DNA of 64,000 bases, taken from the NCBI RefSeq assembly GCF_030272615.1, contig NW_026729262.1:1-64000 (forward strand), read 5' to 3'. Origin of the DNA: Cryptomeria japonica (lineage: Eukaryota; Streptophyta; Pinopsida; Cupressales; Cupressaceae). Position 1 is the stretch's first letter; each line of letters starts with the position of its first letter. Under the pieces are notes generated by a model. That model was not told the origin of the DNA and ran no database searches. It saw only the letters and a program-made list of their open reading frames with translations. Below are positions 22,755 to 34,361 of the stretch, one piece after another. The position numbers and the translations under genes are program-made.

Positions 22755-24042
22755 TCCATGGTATGCTGATATTGCCAACTATTTAGTTGCAGCTAAGATG
22801 CCAATTTCTTTTTCTCCTAAGGAAAGAAGGTTGTTGGTTGAGAAAAGTTTCAACTTTTCATGGATTGCTAATTGTCTATTTTATACTCGACCTAACCAAG
22901 TAATGCGAAGATGTGTCAGAGAAGATGAAACATATGACATCATGCATGCATGTCATGATGAACCATGTGGACGTCATTTTGCTACCAAAAGAACAACACT
23001 AAAAATACTTAATATAGGATATTATTGACCCACATTACACAAGGATGTAACTCAGTACACAAGGAAATGTGACATATGTCAGTGAATGGGCAAACCCAAA
23101 AAATCTGATGAGATGCCACTATATCCTCAAATATCTGTTACACCATTTGACAAGTGGGGATTAGATTTTGTTGGCCCTATTGATCCACCTTCTAATGACA
23201 AATATTATATCTTGGTATGTACAAACTATGTAACAAAATGGGTAGAAGCTAGAGCCATGACACATGCAAGAGATAATAAGGTGGTTGAGTTTCTCTATGC
23301 AGAGATATTTACAAGATATGGAGTACCAAGGGAGATTGTCTCAGATCAGGGACCTCAATTTACATCAACCTTGATAAAAGCTTTGGTCAATGAATACAAT
23401 ATAAGACACAAGAAATCTACTCCATATCATCCACAGTCTAATGGACAAGTAGAAGTTACAAATAGAGAGCTTGAGGCTATTCTTACAAAAACAGTGTCTG
23501 TTCATAGGAAAGATTGGTCTCATCAGCTTTCAGAAGCAATTTGGGCATATAGAACAACTTGGAAAACATCAATTGGCTTCACACCTTTTGAGATGGTTTA
23601 TGGCAAAACAACAATGATGCCTATTGAATTTGAGCATAAAACCTTGAGAACAACTTTACAACTAAATATGACATTGTCTGAAGCACAGAAAGAATGCATT
23701 CAGCAGTTAAATGCTCTTGATGAATGGAGGAAGATAGTTGTTCAACAGACAGAATTGATTCAAAATCAAAGAGCAAAATGACATGATAAATATATCAGAG
23801 AAAAGAAATTCAAAGTTGGTGACCGGGCACTCTTGTATGATTCCAGATATAAAGATGCTATGGGAAAACTTCAAACAAGGTGGTTAGGTCCTTATGAGAT
23901 AGAAGAAGTTTTTCAGAATGGAGCAGTCCGTTTGTCCACAATAGAACCTGTTCGGTTTAAACTCTTAGTGAATGGACAGAGCCTACGACTATATCACAAG
24001 CCAGCTACTAGAGAGGAGTTCCTACAACAGTTTGTTCCATAA
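22755..24042 (+). pseudogene. Integrase of Athila-like pol
   Basis: The zinc-binding domain has HACHDEPCGRHF and CDICQ (an HHCC finger, about 22945-23082). The catalytic core shows GLDFVGPI (first Asp, about 23158), SDQGPQFTS (second Asp, about 23341) and QSNGQVEVTNRELE (Glu, about 23434). The C-terminal domain has KVGDRALLYDSRY and RWLGPYEIEEVFQNGAVRL, and no chromodomain follows. Only three in-frame stops interrupt it (near 23027, 23083 and 23779). It would insert the cDNA into the genome. The frame matches the RNase H side of the nested insertion. Confidence 0.93.
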
Positions 24043-24643
24043 AGTGACATAAAGGTTCCTGCAGCAATTGATGTGGATTCTGTAGCAACTCATGAGATTC
24101 CTGTTGCAATTAAGTAGGCTATTAAAGGTAATGTTCCTACAGCCTCTTCAGTGGACATATTTTCTAGTTCATAATAAAATATTTCCATTTTATATGGGAA
24201 TATTCTTCTTTGTACATAAAATCCCATCCACGTCATTCCATCCCACGTTCTTACCTGTCACTTCATTTCATTTCGCCTTCATTTTTGTGCAATTGTAGGT
24301 ACGTGTATATTGTATTTTATTTTAATTATGCATTTATTAGTTCATTATGATTATATCCTATTTAAATCCGCTCCACTACCCGAAATCTTGTCAGCTTGTG
24401 TGGACACATGCTAGGTTAAGTTGGGGGGGTATTTTATGGTTCATTTTCCAATATGATTAATTATCAGTCCTTTTTGGTACCCCAAATTGATATGCTTCCC
24501 ATCATTGCCGATTATGTTATTATTTCACGCAAGTGAATAATAAAGTCTACTGCCAGAACTAAGATATGTAAAGAGATTTCATTTTTAGCAATACTGTCAA
24601 ATATTTTGGTTCAGCTGCAGAGAGAAAAATATCAGAGTAAAAG
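24043..24643 (+). other. Spacer between integrase and the extra ORF
   Basis: Non-coding stretch with TTCCTGCAGCAATTG at about 24056 and weaker relatives of the LTR motif nearby. It contains an internal polypurine-tract-like site at 24412-24432. Confidence 0.6.
24412..24432 (+). promoter_or_regulatory. Internal polypurine-tract-like site
   Basis: GGTTAAGTTGGGGGGGTATT closely resembles the terminal tract CTTAAAGTTGGGGGGCATGA at 27033-27052. It lies about 210 bases before the extra ORF. It could act as a second plus-strand primer or be an old duplication. Confidence 0.5.
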
Positions 24644-27037
24644 ATGGGCAGTGATATAATTTTCCATGAGCCAACGGTCCATGAAGGGTCACTATAGGAT
24701 GGTCTTTGTGAGCAGTATTTCCGAAACCACGGCTAGTTGGATTACTTCTTGAAAATTAGGGATTACAACGAAGAAATTGCTACAGAATTCATGCATTCCT
24801 TTCATGAAGGGGAAGCTATGGTTAAAGGTTTGAGGGTAGTTGCTATAGAACAACGAATAGCAGAAGTAATAGGGTTTCTATAGGAAGGCAAACTCTTTCC
24901 AGAACCAAAAGATGCAAGGAGTGCCAGGATAGAGTTCACAATTCCTACAGATGGACCCTTAATGGTGGATAGACAAGGAACTAGAATGGTTTCTTTACCA
25001 GAACATTGGCCTCAGGTAGATTTGTATATCATGAAGTATATTACATGTGAAGGACAGTATTCAAACCTACATTCACCTCATTTTAGGTTACTTAGTCATC
25101 TGCGACATGGTCGGCGAGTTAATGTACCTAATTTTTTATATCATCTCATCTCTACAAGTGCTAAGGAGACGCGAAAAAATGGAAATCGCTCCATTAGCCA
25201 TCATGGACTGGTTAAGCTACTTGTACAGCGGTCCCTGAGAGATGTTTCGCAAATGGAATGGGGTTTATTTGAGGATATACTACAATTTCAAATTGAGGAT
25301 GCCCTTGTTGCAGATAACCTGTTGGTTGAAGAAGAGAATGTTGCAGAAGATCCTTCTAATGAAGATGAGGGTTCGCTTGTTGAAGGAGCCACAATTATGA
25401 TAGAAGAAAATATTGAAGCAGAGTCAATTGAAGAGCAACCCTCTACTTCTCTTAAAAAAGATTCACCTGTTCTGCAAAGGGAAGGAAAGGAGTTAGAAAA
25501 GGATGAATCAGATGAAGAACTTGTTGTTCGACCGTAGGTAACTCAGGTTCCTCCTGCAGCCAAGAGGTGTAGGACAAAAAAAAAAACTCCTGCAGCCATT
25601 CCAAAAGTTTATGTAAGGAGAACAAGAAGGAGGACACAAAAGACTCAACCTGTGAGTAATCCAGAAGAGGTTATTGCAGTAGAAACTTCGAAAGAAGAAG
25701 ATGCCGTAGAAAAAGAGATTCAAGAAAACCTTGTGGAGGAAGAAAAGGTTGCAGAGAAGGAGATTGAAGAAGAACACCCAGTAGAAGAAGAAATTCAAGA
25801 AAACCCTACAGAAGAAGAAATTCAAGAAGAAGTTGTTATGGATAAGCTAGCAAATCTTGCTTCTATGGCATTGCAATGTGAAGAGATTATTGAGGATGTT
25901 CTACGACAACCTGAAGAAAATGTGGGAGGTTTGCCAGCTTAGTATGAGGAGTTTATTAAAGAAATCCCATGGTCTAAGGTAGGACCTATTAGACCTCCTT
26001 CATCCCTAAGTACTTTATCTATTTCTTTAACATTTTATAGGCAATGGGAAATAGAGAAGGATAGGTTGCAGGGGATAATTAATAAGCGACAAAAAGAGAT
26101 TGAAAAGAGAGATAATAGAATTGAGGAATTAGAAGCTAAGGTAGAAGTGATTTATGGTATGGTTCTCGAGTTGATGTAGTGCAAGGCACCCCCAAAAGTT
26201 TATGCAGTACATTTGAAACAGTGATATCTAAACCTTAGACTAAACCACATTATTCGGGACCTTAATCCATCCTTGGAAACACTTGAGGAATTCTATTATG
26301 CTTATCAAACCTCTCCTCCTGCTATGAAGAATTTGTTATGTGAATTATACCTACATAACTATACTATACCCCAAGATAGGGAACGGAATCCTTTATCATA
26401 TATTGGGGACATCCATATCAGAGCTTTAATGTCATGGATCCAAAATGAAAGTATCATAGGGCCACAAGTCGGAGAGTATGAAAAATTAGGGCTTGATTGT
26501 CCATTACCATTGAGAAGGGAATCAGAAGCACCAAGGGTTCTCTATTATGATTGGCAAAAGGTACTGATAAGAGATGATGTTAGTAAGATAGTACTTCCAA
26601 TGAGAGAGGAAGTCTATCAAGTGTATGAGCATTTGGTTCAAACTGACAGGACAACCGCAATGAAAGGGTTAGGTCAACATTGGAATAATCTACCAGAACA
26701 TTTAAAATAGGAAGAACCTTACTCACTTTAGAATTTTCATGAAGCCATACAAAGAGCCCCTAGATACATACAGTTAGGCAGGGAGAAAGCCAACAACTGG
26801 CTTCCATTTATCTTTCAACCTTCGATCCTTATGTGGCCACTTTTGGCATGCCAACCAACATAATAGAATCATGATGCAGTTGCAGAGGAAACAACTAGAT
26901 GGTCCAAGTTGGAAAAAATGAAAGGGTTTTATTGGAATTTGGCTTCCATGCGAACAAGACAAGACACTGTTGGTGATTTTAGAGTTTCAGCGAAAATCAT
27001 AAATTTTCCTTTTGCTGCAAGAGCAGCAAACCCTTAA
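24644..27037 (+). pseudogene. Post-integrase ORF (env-like position) of Athila-like element
   Basis: One reading frame of about 797 codons runs from the ATG at 24644 to a TAA at 27035-27037 that overlaps the polypurine tract. It contains about ten nonsense codons and no frameshift. The N-terminal part includes FMHSFHEGEAMVKGL and AIEQRIAEVIGF, then VSLPEHWPQVDLYIMKY and RHGRRVNVPNFLYHLISTS, which I associate only loosely with transposon-borne plant proteins. The middle (about 25310-25940) is strongly acidic with repeated EEEIQENP-like units. I see no signal peptide or clear membrane segment, so a true envelope function is not supported. Athila elements often carry an unrelated or env-like ORF here. 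Confidence 0.7.
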
Positions 27038-27049
27038 AGTTGGGGGGCA
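27033..27049 (+). promoter_or_regulatory. Polypurine tract of Athila-like element
   Basis: CTTAAAGTTGGGGGGCA immediately precedes the right LTR. Confidence 0.85.
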
Positions 27050-28315
27050 TGATAAGTTGATACTTTGACATGTTTTTTATCAAAAATCTTAGGTTATTGG
27101 CATATTTTGGGTTGCATTTTGATAGTAAAGGATTTTGAATTGACTATATGTAATCCATGTGTTAAACCTAAACTTATGAAATCATGTTTGAACTTTGTCG
27201 GTTAATTCCTACAACCATACCAATTTATTCCTGTAGCCAAGTGATTTGTCCCTGTTGATATGCAGATTATTTAGGATAATGTCATATGTGAGTTAATGAA
27301 TGTATTAATTGAGTAAGATATGTATTCATGCCCTTGTATGTTGTTTTTGTTTTAGTGCAGATAATAAATGATGTTGCGGTGGATGATTTCCTTTCACGCC
27401 TAAGGACTGGAGAATCATGAACAGATAATTGGAGATCAAACTGAAGGGGATCCGAGCAAGCACAACGTATGACATAATCAAAGCAATCATACTTCACTAT
27501 GGGAGTTTAACTCTAGTGCATATTGAATTCGCAAAATAGCGCTATGGCGTGCAAAGATTGTGGTTCGGTTTAGATCCACTGACTGTTCCTGCAGCCAAGA
27601 TCTAGTTATCTCCTTCATATAACATTCATCCGCCTCTTCTTCTGGGCGTGATTTGAGTTGTCCATTGTAGTTTATCTTTTCTTTATAATAAGCTCTTCCT
27701 TTTTCTTAGATGTTAGACAAGATAGAAAGGAATTGAGCAAAGAGTTTTTAAAGGCATTCTAGAGTTTTCTTTTAGTACATGTAATCGATTTCAGAATGAA
27801 ATAAAGAAAAGATATGTTGTTTTGATCTATTAAAAGTATTTTGCTGGAAGTTTGATATCACTCATCCAAGGGGGCCCACTTGGTGAGTGATCCTATGCTT
27901 ATGTTCATTGAAGTTCATTTTTACCTAGTTGCAGTAGAAGTTCATGACTGGATTGTTCCTGCAGCCACTGGAAATAGATCCATTGACTGTTCCTGCAGCC
28001 AAGACAGAACAATGTTATTTCTGTTATTTATATTAGATCATTCCAACATTGTTTTATAAATCTTTCATGTAGCCTTTTATGATTTCCATTCTTGCCTTTC
28101 CTTTCTATGTAATGTTAGTTATTGCAGCAATGCAGAATAACCATTTAAGGAGCTTAGTGCATATATATTGCAGACCCATTTCAAGTTTTACGTTCTTGGA
28201 TTGATAACTAAATGAACACCAACCATGAAAATAGTAAACTCTACCATATGAATGTCCAAACTTTGGATTGAGATTTCAATTAGAGTAATTATTATCATTA
28301 TAGTTGGGGTAGACA
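27050..28315 (+). repeat. 3' LTR of Athila-like element
   Basis: TGATAAGTTGATACTTTGAC to TTGGGGTAGACA. Five TTCCTGCAGCCA-type motifs at 27206, 27228, 27586, 27956 and 27990; the last three are exact. Confidence 0.95.
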
Positions 28316-28534
28316 ATTTCCATTGGCTGAAATCTGTAGTGACAGTAAATAATAATAAATATTTTCTTTTAAGTGCTTCTATCCTTCCTGCTTGTCATTT
28401 CACGTCTGACATGTTGTCATTCAACTTGTTCAATTGTACAATGAATATCTGTGAACAACACACTCACATGCCAATGGAGAAAATAAAGTCCAAAATCTCA
28501 CGTTGGTTTTCACTTGATAATTTATAATCTAATA

Positions 28535-29003
28535 GGGGAAGAGCACTAGCAATCGTCATAGCTAACTTCGCGCACCCATAGATCCTAAACGTTACATTAG
28601 ATTTTGACTTTTTTTTTTGTTGTCTTCGTATGCGACTTAACTTTTTATAGCTATTGATCTGGCATGTGGGTAGTAACGATGCACATTGTGGAATCAATTA
28701 TACGCACAAAGGTCAAAAAGTACATATTTCAAAGTTTCGCCCGATACCTAACTAAAGGTGTTCCAATAACCATCAACTCAAAATCGCTATTTCTTGTTGA
28801 CAAATGTTCCAATAGTGGTGCACAAATGTTTCAATAGTGGTGCACAAAAGGGCCAATTATGAACAAAAAATTACAAAAAATGATTGATTATTGGTACAAA
28901 ATAAATTTATTAATGGTGTTTTCACTATGACGGCTATTGGGGGGTCAACATGACAATAAGGTGACAGTTATTGGAACTGTGTTATCCATTGGTGATCTTC
29001 CCC
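28535..29003 (+). mobile_element. MITE with GGGGAAGA termini
   Basis: 469 bases flanked by TA at 28533-28534 and 29004-29005. The left end is GGGGAAGAGCAC and the right end GATCTTCCCC, an imperfect terminal inverted repeat. No coding capacity. Related copies lie at 6500-6853, 7152-7505, about 47040-47389 and 47689-48182. TA flanks suggest a Tc1/mariner-type source; this is an inference. Confidence 0.7.
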
Positions 29004-29005
29004 TA

Positions 29006-29944
29006 CGTATCATAACTCTTCGTATAAATGAGCATGACAAAAAATAAAGTAGATAATATTAAAAAAATTAGCACTTCAAGGATTTTCATTCACATCATCC
29101 TAATCCTTATTAACAATGCCACTTTTCCCTACTTCAATATACTTAAGTAAAATGCATATGATAATTTTAAAAAATATTTCAACTCTTTTACATGGACTGT
29201 TGAATGAGATGAGAAAAGTATGTATACCTATTAAATGATTTAAAAAATATATTAAATGATTAAATTAATTAAACAAATAATTTATTTAAATGAGGGTTCA
29301 ACTTATTAAAATAAAAGTAAATAGATGCAGTATAAAAGTTGGAATTTATATTTTGATTTTTGAGGATTATTTTCATTTTATAGATGATTTATTTTATTAT
29401 TTACTATTATTTTTAAATCTTTATATTTTTTCCATTGCAATGCTCTTTATATTTAGTTAATTTAGAGTTATTTTTTGATGAATAAGCATAGCCATTAAAT
29501 AAGTAAAAGATTACACTATTCACACAAAAAAAGTGGGAGGAAAAACTCTCTCCCCGAGAGTCACACAAGTATACTCCGAAATAGCCAAAAAATGTAGGCC
29601 TAGCCTAGAGATCTAGAAACATCAATAAAAATCCTAAACACCTAAAGGTGTAGCAACAGATGGAGGAGGTGGATCCATATCATATTTTCTACCCTATACA
29701 TCGATGGGGTCAGGGGAGTCCCGATGAGACCACCTATCCTCTACAATCTCATCTTTATCCTCTCTTATCAGGGAAATTGTGAGAGCAAACCAAGGAAACC
29801 CTTTAGAGGAATTGGGCCAACTAGAACTACCAGAACCCAAAGAAGCACTGCCACCTGCAGGCTACCTGAAGGTAGAGCCCCCCCAAGGTGGAGAGGTAGA
29901 GCATGGTATGGAAAGTCTATCTCTCCTTTGGAGAGTTGGAGTAC
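29006..29944. other. AT-rich intergenic DNA, nothing recognised
   Basis: Up to about 29500 very AT-rich. Positions 29720-29944 are less AT-rich and open in two frames, but no family or motif is visible. Confidence 0.4.
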
Positions 29945-32420
29945 TATAAGAACTAAGAAGGGGGGTGAATCGGTGATTATGATCAATTTTTTTAAAAATT
30001 AGTTGCTCTTTAAAGATTGCCTTATTAGAAGTAGTAAAGTGCACTTAGAAATGATAGTAAAAGTAAGTACAATAACCATAAAGAAAATGGCATAGACTAT
30101 GTCTTGAGTGGAAGTACAACAACCATAAAGAAAATGGCATAGACTATGTCCGGAGTGGAACACGGGCCTTCACTTAGTGACTTTGGGTTATAGCATGTTC
30201 ATTCATTGCATACTAAGGAATCCCCCTATTTCCATAAAATATTTTTTTGTCACCCTCTCCCAATACACAGTCTGAATTAAAAGCCACCCTATTTTCACCA
30301 AATATTGTATTTTTTCATAACTAAAATTAAAAGCCCCCCTATTTTAATCGATAGGTAATATATTGCACCCTCATTTTTGAGATATTAAATACCCCAAAAA
30401 TAAATGCACCTGATATAATATTGTCTAGCCAATGAAGCCCCCATGGAGTGGAAACCCTCTCGGAGAATAAGACCACTCGAAAAATGCCCCACTGGCTTGA
30501 TAATAAACTTTTACAAATGCCTCACTAGCTATTTCATGTGTCTCACTAATGATGCTATCTCACTTCAATAGAATTTTTCAATTGTCTCACTGACTTATGA
30601 ATGCCTCACTGCCTTAATAATGTTTCTCAATAAATTGACTGAAATTACATATAGAGTTTTGTCTTTGTTTCACTTCTTCTACATTTTCTAGTCTCATAAC
30701 ATTGAGACTTAGAGACAATAGTTCTTTCAATTCACATGTAATACATTAATGTGTATAAAAAATATACACAATTGTCTCATATAGAGAGCTTAGATGCTCA
30801 CATATACAATATGCACAACAAATTATATTGCAGTGAATCTTATTGTAGAAGATTTTTCATATCATTACACACAAAATATTTACAATCTGATCATGATATA
30901 ATAGTGGTATTATAAGCCTTCAAAAATTCACAAAGAGAATCTCAAAGGATGTCTTCTTTCAACTACATTTCACATAATAAGCATTAGCTTCTGAAAATCT
31001 CTATAGTATAAAAAATAATCTCTTTTGTTTGAAGAAAAGATTACAATTATTCAAAACATAACTGTCATCTTTTTACCAAATCTGAAAAACAAATTCAGTC
31101 ACTACAAAAATAATAGAGCATATAACTACCCATGTAGATAAAATAATAATAAAAAAACCCATGGAGTATATAATAAGTATAAATATTGATTCAAGTCAAT
31201 TACAATTGAGATCGGTAATTGAAATAGAATTTTAAATATTAAATAGTAAGTAAAGTTTTAGTGAAAATTAAAAGTGTCAAATAAATATTAGTGATGTATA
31301 TGATTGGGTTATTATGTTTACAAAATTAATGACCTTATTTATTAATTGTTGTAGAAGATTACATGCTACATTAATAAAGAATGACTCATTTCAAGAAGGA
31401 TCAAAAGAACTATTACAAATGAGTGTGGAGAGAAGGAGGAAGAGGAAAGCAAACGAATAGAGAGAAGTCTCACCACAAATAGTATAAATTGACAAAGAAT
31501 AACAAGCAATATTAGAGGAGACTTGCTTCTTAAAGGACACATTAGTCCATAATGTCACCGTTTGCTAAATGAAGACTAATTGTATACTGGCCTATTCTAG
31601 AAGGAGGATTTGGATCATATAGTACAAAAATATATCAATATGGTGAGACCAAACAAATGGATAATAGAATGATCATTGATAAGGTATATTTTAGCCACCC
31701 AAATCACATTTGAAGATCTCATGAACTGATTTGCAGATCCCCTAGTTACTACACTCAAGCTGAGAAGAGAGAAAATACCTAAAGAAGATAAGTTAAAAGA
31801 GTTAGTGATTGAAGAAGTAGCCCCTACCATCACACCTTTGTAGAAGAAATAGGTAATGAAAATACAAGTAGGGGACCTCTAGTTTAAATAGAGGATAAAC
31901 AAATTTAATGTTAGAATAGCTGGACATAACTCAAACAATATAAGTGGATATCATAGGTGCAACCACAAAAGCATACCAAAAACTATGCGAGGAAGACAAA
32001 AAATACTAAACAACTTCTTAAAAATAGTCATCTGAACCTCCTTGGTCTGACACACCCTCCTCCTCTGCAACATCTCATATGCAATCAATAAAAGAGTTTT
32101 TGGCCAAGTAGATGAAAATTAAATTGGTGGCTTCTTCATAACTTTTTCAACTACCTTTAGTAGGATCATAAGTGGACATATGATTAAATCGGTTTCTTCA
32201 TGTCTATTCCAACTACCTTTAGTAGGATCACAAGTGGACCTAGGAAACATCTCCCCCTTAGACAAATTTTGACTAGAAGATATTTTACACCAAATAACAA
32301 AGGAGGAGATCTTACAAAAACATGTAGAAAGCTTTGATCAATTAGATTTGCTAAAGGATATATAGTCATTTTCCTCATATCCCAAGGGAAAAATCTCAAC
32401 ACCTACTTGTACAAATAAGT
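29945..32420 (-). mobile_element. Possible Copia-type relic
   Basis: CTAAGAAGGGGGGTGAATC at about 29951 resembles the outer end of the nested Copia LTR. At 32249-32262 a minus-strand CTAAGGGGGAGATGTTTCC looks like a Copia polypurine tract followed by an LTR start. The orientation would be minus. No gag or pol block can be read, and an LTR of this length would need insertions, so the link between the two ends is speculative. Confidence 0.3.
32127..32250 (+). repeat. 62-bp tandem duplication
   Basis: AACTACCTTTAGTAGGATCA and flanking GGTTTCTTCAT-like text occur twice, 62 bases apart. Confidence 0.75.
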
Positions 32421-33155
32421 ATACTAAGTGATGGGGTGATTAAGGATGCAACAATGTGGAAGGAAACAATAACCAAACAAATCACAATAGAGATTTAAAA
32501 AGGAAAAAAGGATGAAGAAAGGAAAATCTTTATTCAACTCTGTACGTTGCAATAGAATATCAGATCAACACAATGAATAATATAGAGGATATAAACTTAG
32601 TCTATACCTATTTTTCTTGTAGTGGCCAAATGTCATTTCTCCAATCAAGGCTCAAATAGACACTATAGAGATAAATCATCTAAATTTCCATAGATTATGA
32701 GGCATTAAAAGACCTGGATGACCAAGATTAGGTAGGAATTGAAGACTTAAATGACCAACATCATTAATTTTGAAATAGCAAAGGGATAAAATCCAAAATC
32801 AATTTCACTAGTTGAGGGAAGTTGTTATTATAAGGCTGGATCATATTACCAATACATTGCAAGATGGACAATATTTATCCTAGAACATTCGAATACCCAC
32901 CATGTGGTTTCGAAAGGGGAAAACAACTACTACAATTCACATTAGCCAGATACAATTGGCAAAAAAATGATTGGATAAGTATTTTGATATCCTTCAAGAC
33001 ATATACAAGGGCATCCTTCAAACATGAAAAAGTTGACGTGAGGTCAAGTCAAGGTTTTGAAGAGGGGATTATAGCAAGAAAATGATTCTAGGTGGAAATC
33101 AAAAGATCTTTCTAAATATTGCCACATTAGGCCTATGGAGCATAAGAGTTAGAAC
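32421..33155. other. Intergenic, nothing recognised
   Basis: A 73-codon plus-strand open frame (32864-33085) has no recognisable motif or homologue within the window. AGAAC at 33151-33155 is the target duplication of the next element. Confidence 0.4.
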
Positions 33156-34361
33156 TGTAGCGTCCTAAAATTGCGACACTTGCAATTTCGACTGCATTTC
33201 GGTCTTCATGATGGCGACGCAACATGCAACCTGAATGGAGACCCCGAAACCTGTTTTCGACACCAAAAACTGCATTTTTCAAGCACCCTAGCCTGAACCT
33301 CCTTGCACACCCCCAAGACCATGGTGCCCAGCGCCCTGGTCCCTAGGCCTATTTTGGGCCCGGTTTCCTATGGGGTCTCGGGTCTTTTTGTTTGCAAATT
33401 GGAAAATAAACTTTCCTGGTCGGCCTAAGGTCGGGAAAATCAGTCTATTAACCCTAATTGACAAGTATATAAACTACATTTTCCTCTCCCATTTGGGTAG
33501 ATGAAAAGAAGAAGGACATATGTGTACAAGCATGGAAACTATACTCAAGCATTCAAGCATTCAAGCATTCCTTCAAGCATTCATTCCAAGTCTCCATTCA
33601 AGGCTAAGTGTTGCATTCAAGACAAGGATTCAACCATTGAAGAGGAGATCACTTACTACATGCTACATACAACATACAACAAACAACAACATCTATACCT
33701 TCCCACATAAGGATACAAACATCCTTACAACAAGGTATTAGTACTTGTTTTACATTACATACATTTACATTTACAGCAATTTCTCATTTCTTGGTTAATT
33801 CCAAAACCGGGGTTTGACCTAAAGGCAAACCCCTAATCCCTAACCCCCCAATCGTCTTCGCTTTTCTGTGTGTAGGTTGCAGGTACGCGGTTGAAATTGA
33901 AAATCTGGAATCCTTGTGTAGAGACGAACAGATCCCCCTTCGTTTCGCAGATTTTTCGGAGGACCGTGGTGCTGGGCACCATCGTCTCGACAACTTTTGC
34001 TCAAATTTGCAAGACAGTGCCATATCGACATTTTACTGCTAATTCCAGGTCCACAGCTTCATCCTATATCCCTATCTCAGTTTATAAGCGAATCTTTGTC
34101 ACTTTCTATGCATTCCTAGCTTAATTCTTCTATCAACATTCTTTACAAAAGAGGGTAGCCTTGCTGTCTTAACCCTTGAAACTCATTTAGCATCCAATCT
34201 TGCATTGTGTGGGATTGGATCTTGTGGGTTTCAACCCCTCTTTTGAATGTAAAGTCTCTCCCTTAAGTGAAAACCATCAACCCTAGCGACCTCCCTTCTC
34301 TCTCCTCGGAGTTTGAAGAGAAGAGAGCAACTAGGGTTCGATTGCGATTTTTCGCTTTACA
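33156..34361 (+). repeat. 5' LTR of copy B
   Basis: TGTAGCGTCCTAAAATTGCG to TTCGCTTTACA. It holds a TATA-like TATATAAA at 33466-33473, short CAAGCATT direct repeats at about 33547-33590, and hairpin motifs at 33317-33342 and 33961-33988. Differences from the 3' LTR are mostly transitions plus one 43-base length difference. Confidence 0.95.
33466..33473 (+). promoter_or_regulatory. TATA-like box in 5' LTR
   Basis: TATATAAA, conserved at 40051-40058 in the 3' LTR. A plausible core promoter for the element transcript, placed before the repeated CAAGCATT block. Confidence 0.5.

Larger units (their letters stand above)
9539..28315 (+). mobile_element. Athila-like Ty3/Gypsy retrotransposon, disrupted by a nested insertion
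   Basis: Two LTRs (9539-10800 and 27050-28315), both TG...CA, bound the element. The 5-bp flanks GTTTC (9534-9538) and ATTTC (28316-28320) are a one-mismatch target duplication. An Asp-tRNA-type primer site follows the left LTR and a polypurine tract precedes the right one. Domain order is Gag, protease, RT, RNase H, integrase and an extra ORF after integrase. The DLG form of the protease site, the YMDDF RT, the lack of a chromodomain and the post-integrase ORF fit the Athila lineage. All frames carry stops or indels. Removing the nested 7.7-kb element leaves about 11 kb, usual for Athila. Confidence 0.9.

Noticed and set aside
24644-27037. Calling the extra Athila frame a viral envelope gene
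   Set aside because: Position fits, but I see no signal peptide, membrane anchor or fusion-type segment.
29724-30002. 92-codon frame with a basic Arg/Pro-rich product
   Set aside because: No motif, no neighbouring exon and no second copy in the window; open frames also exist on the other strand.
33501-33741. Small frames of about 70 codons repeated at 40086-40326
   Set aside because: They sit inside both LTRs downstream of the TATA-like box; the repetition reflects LTR identity rather than a gene.
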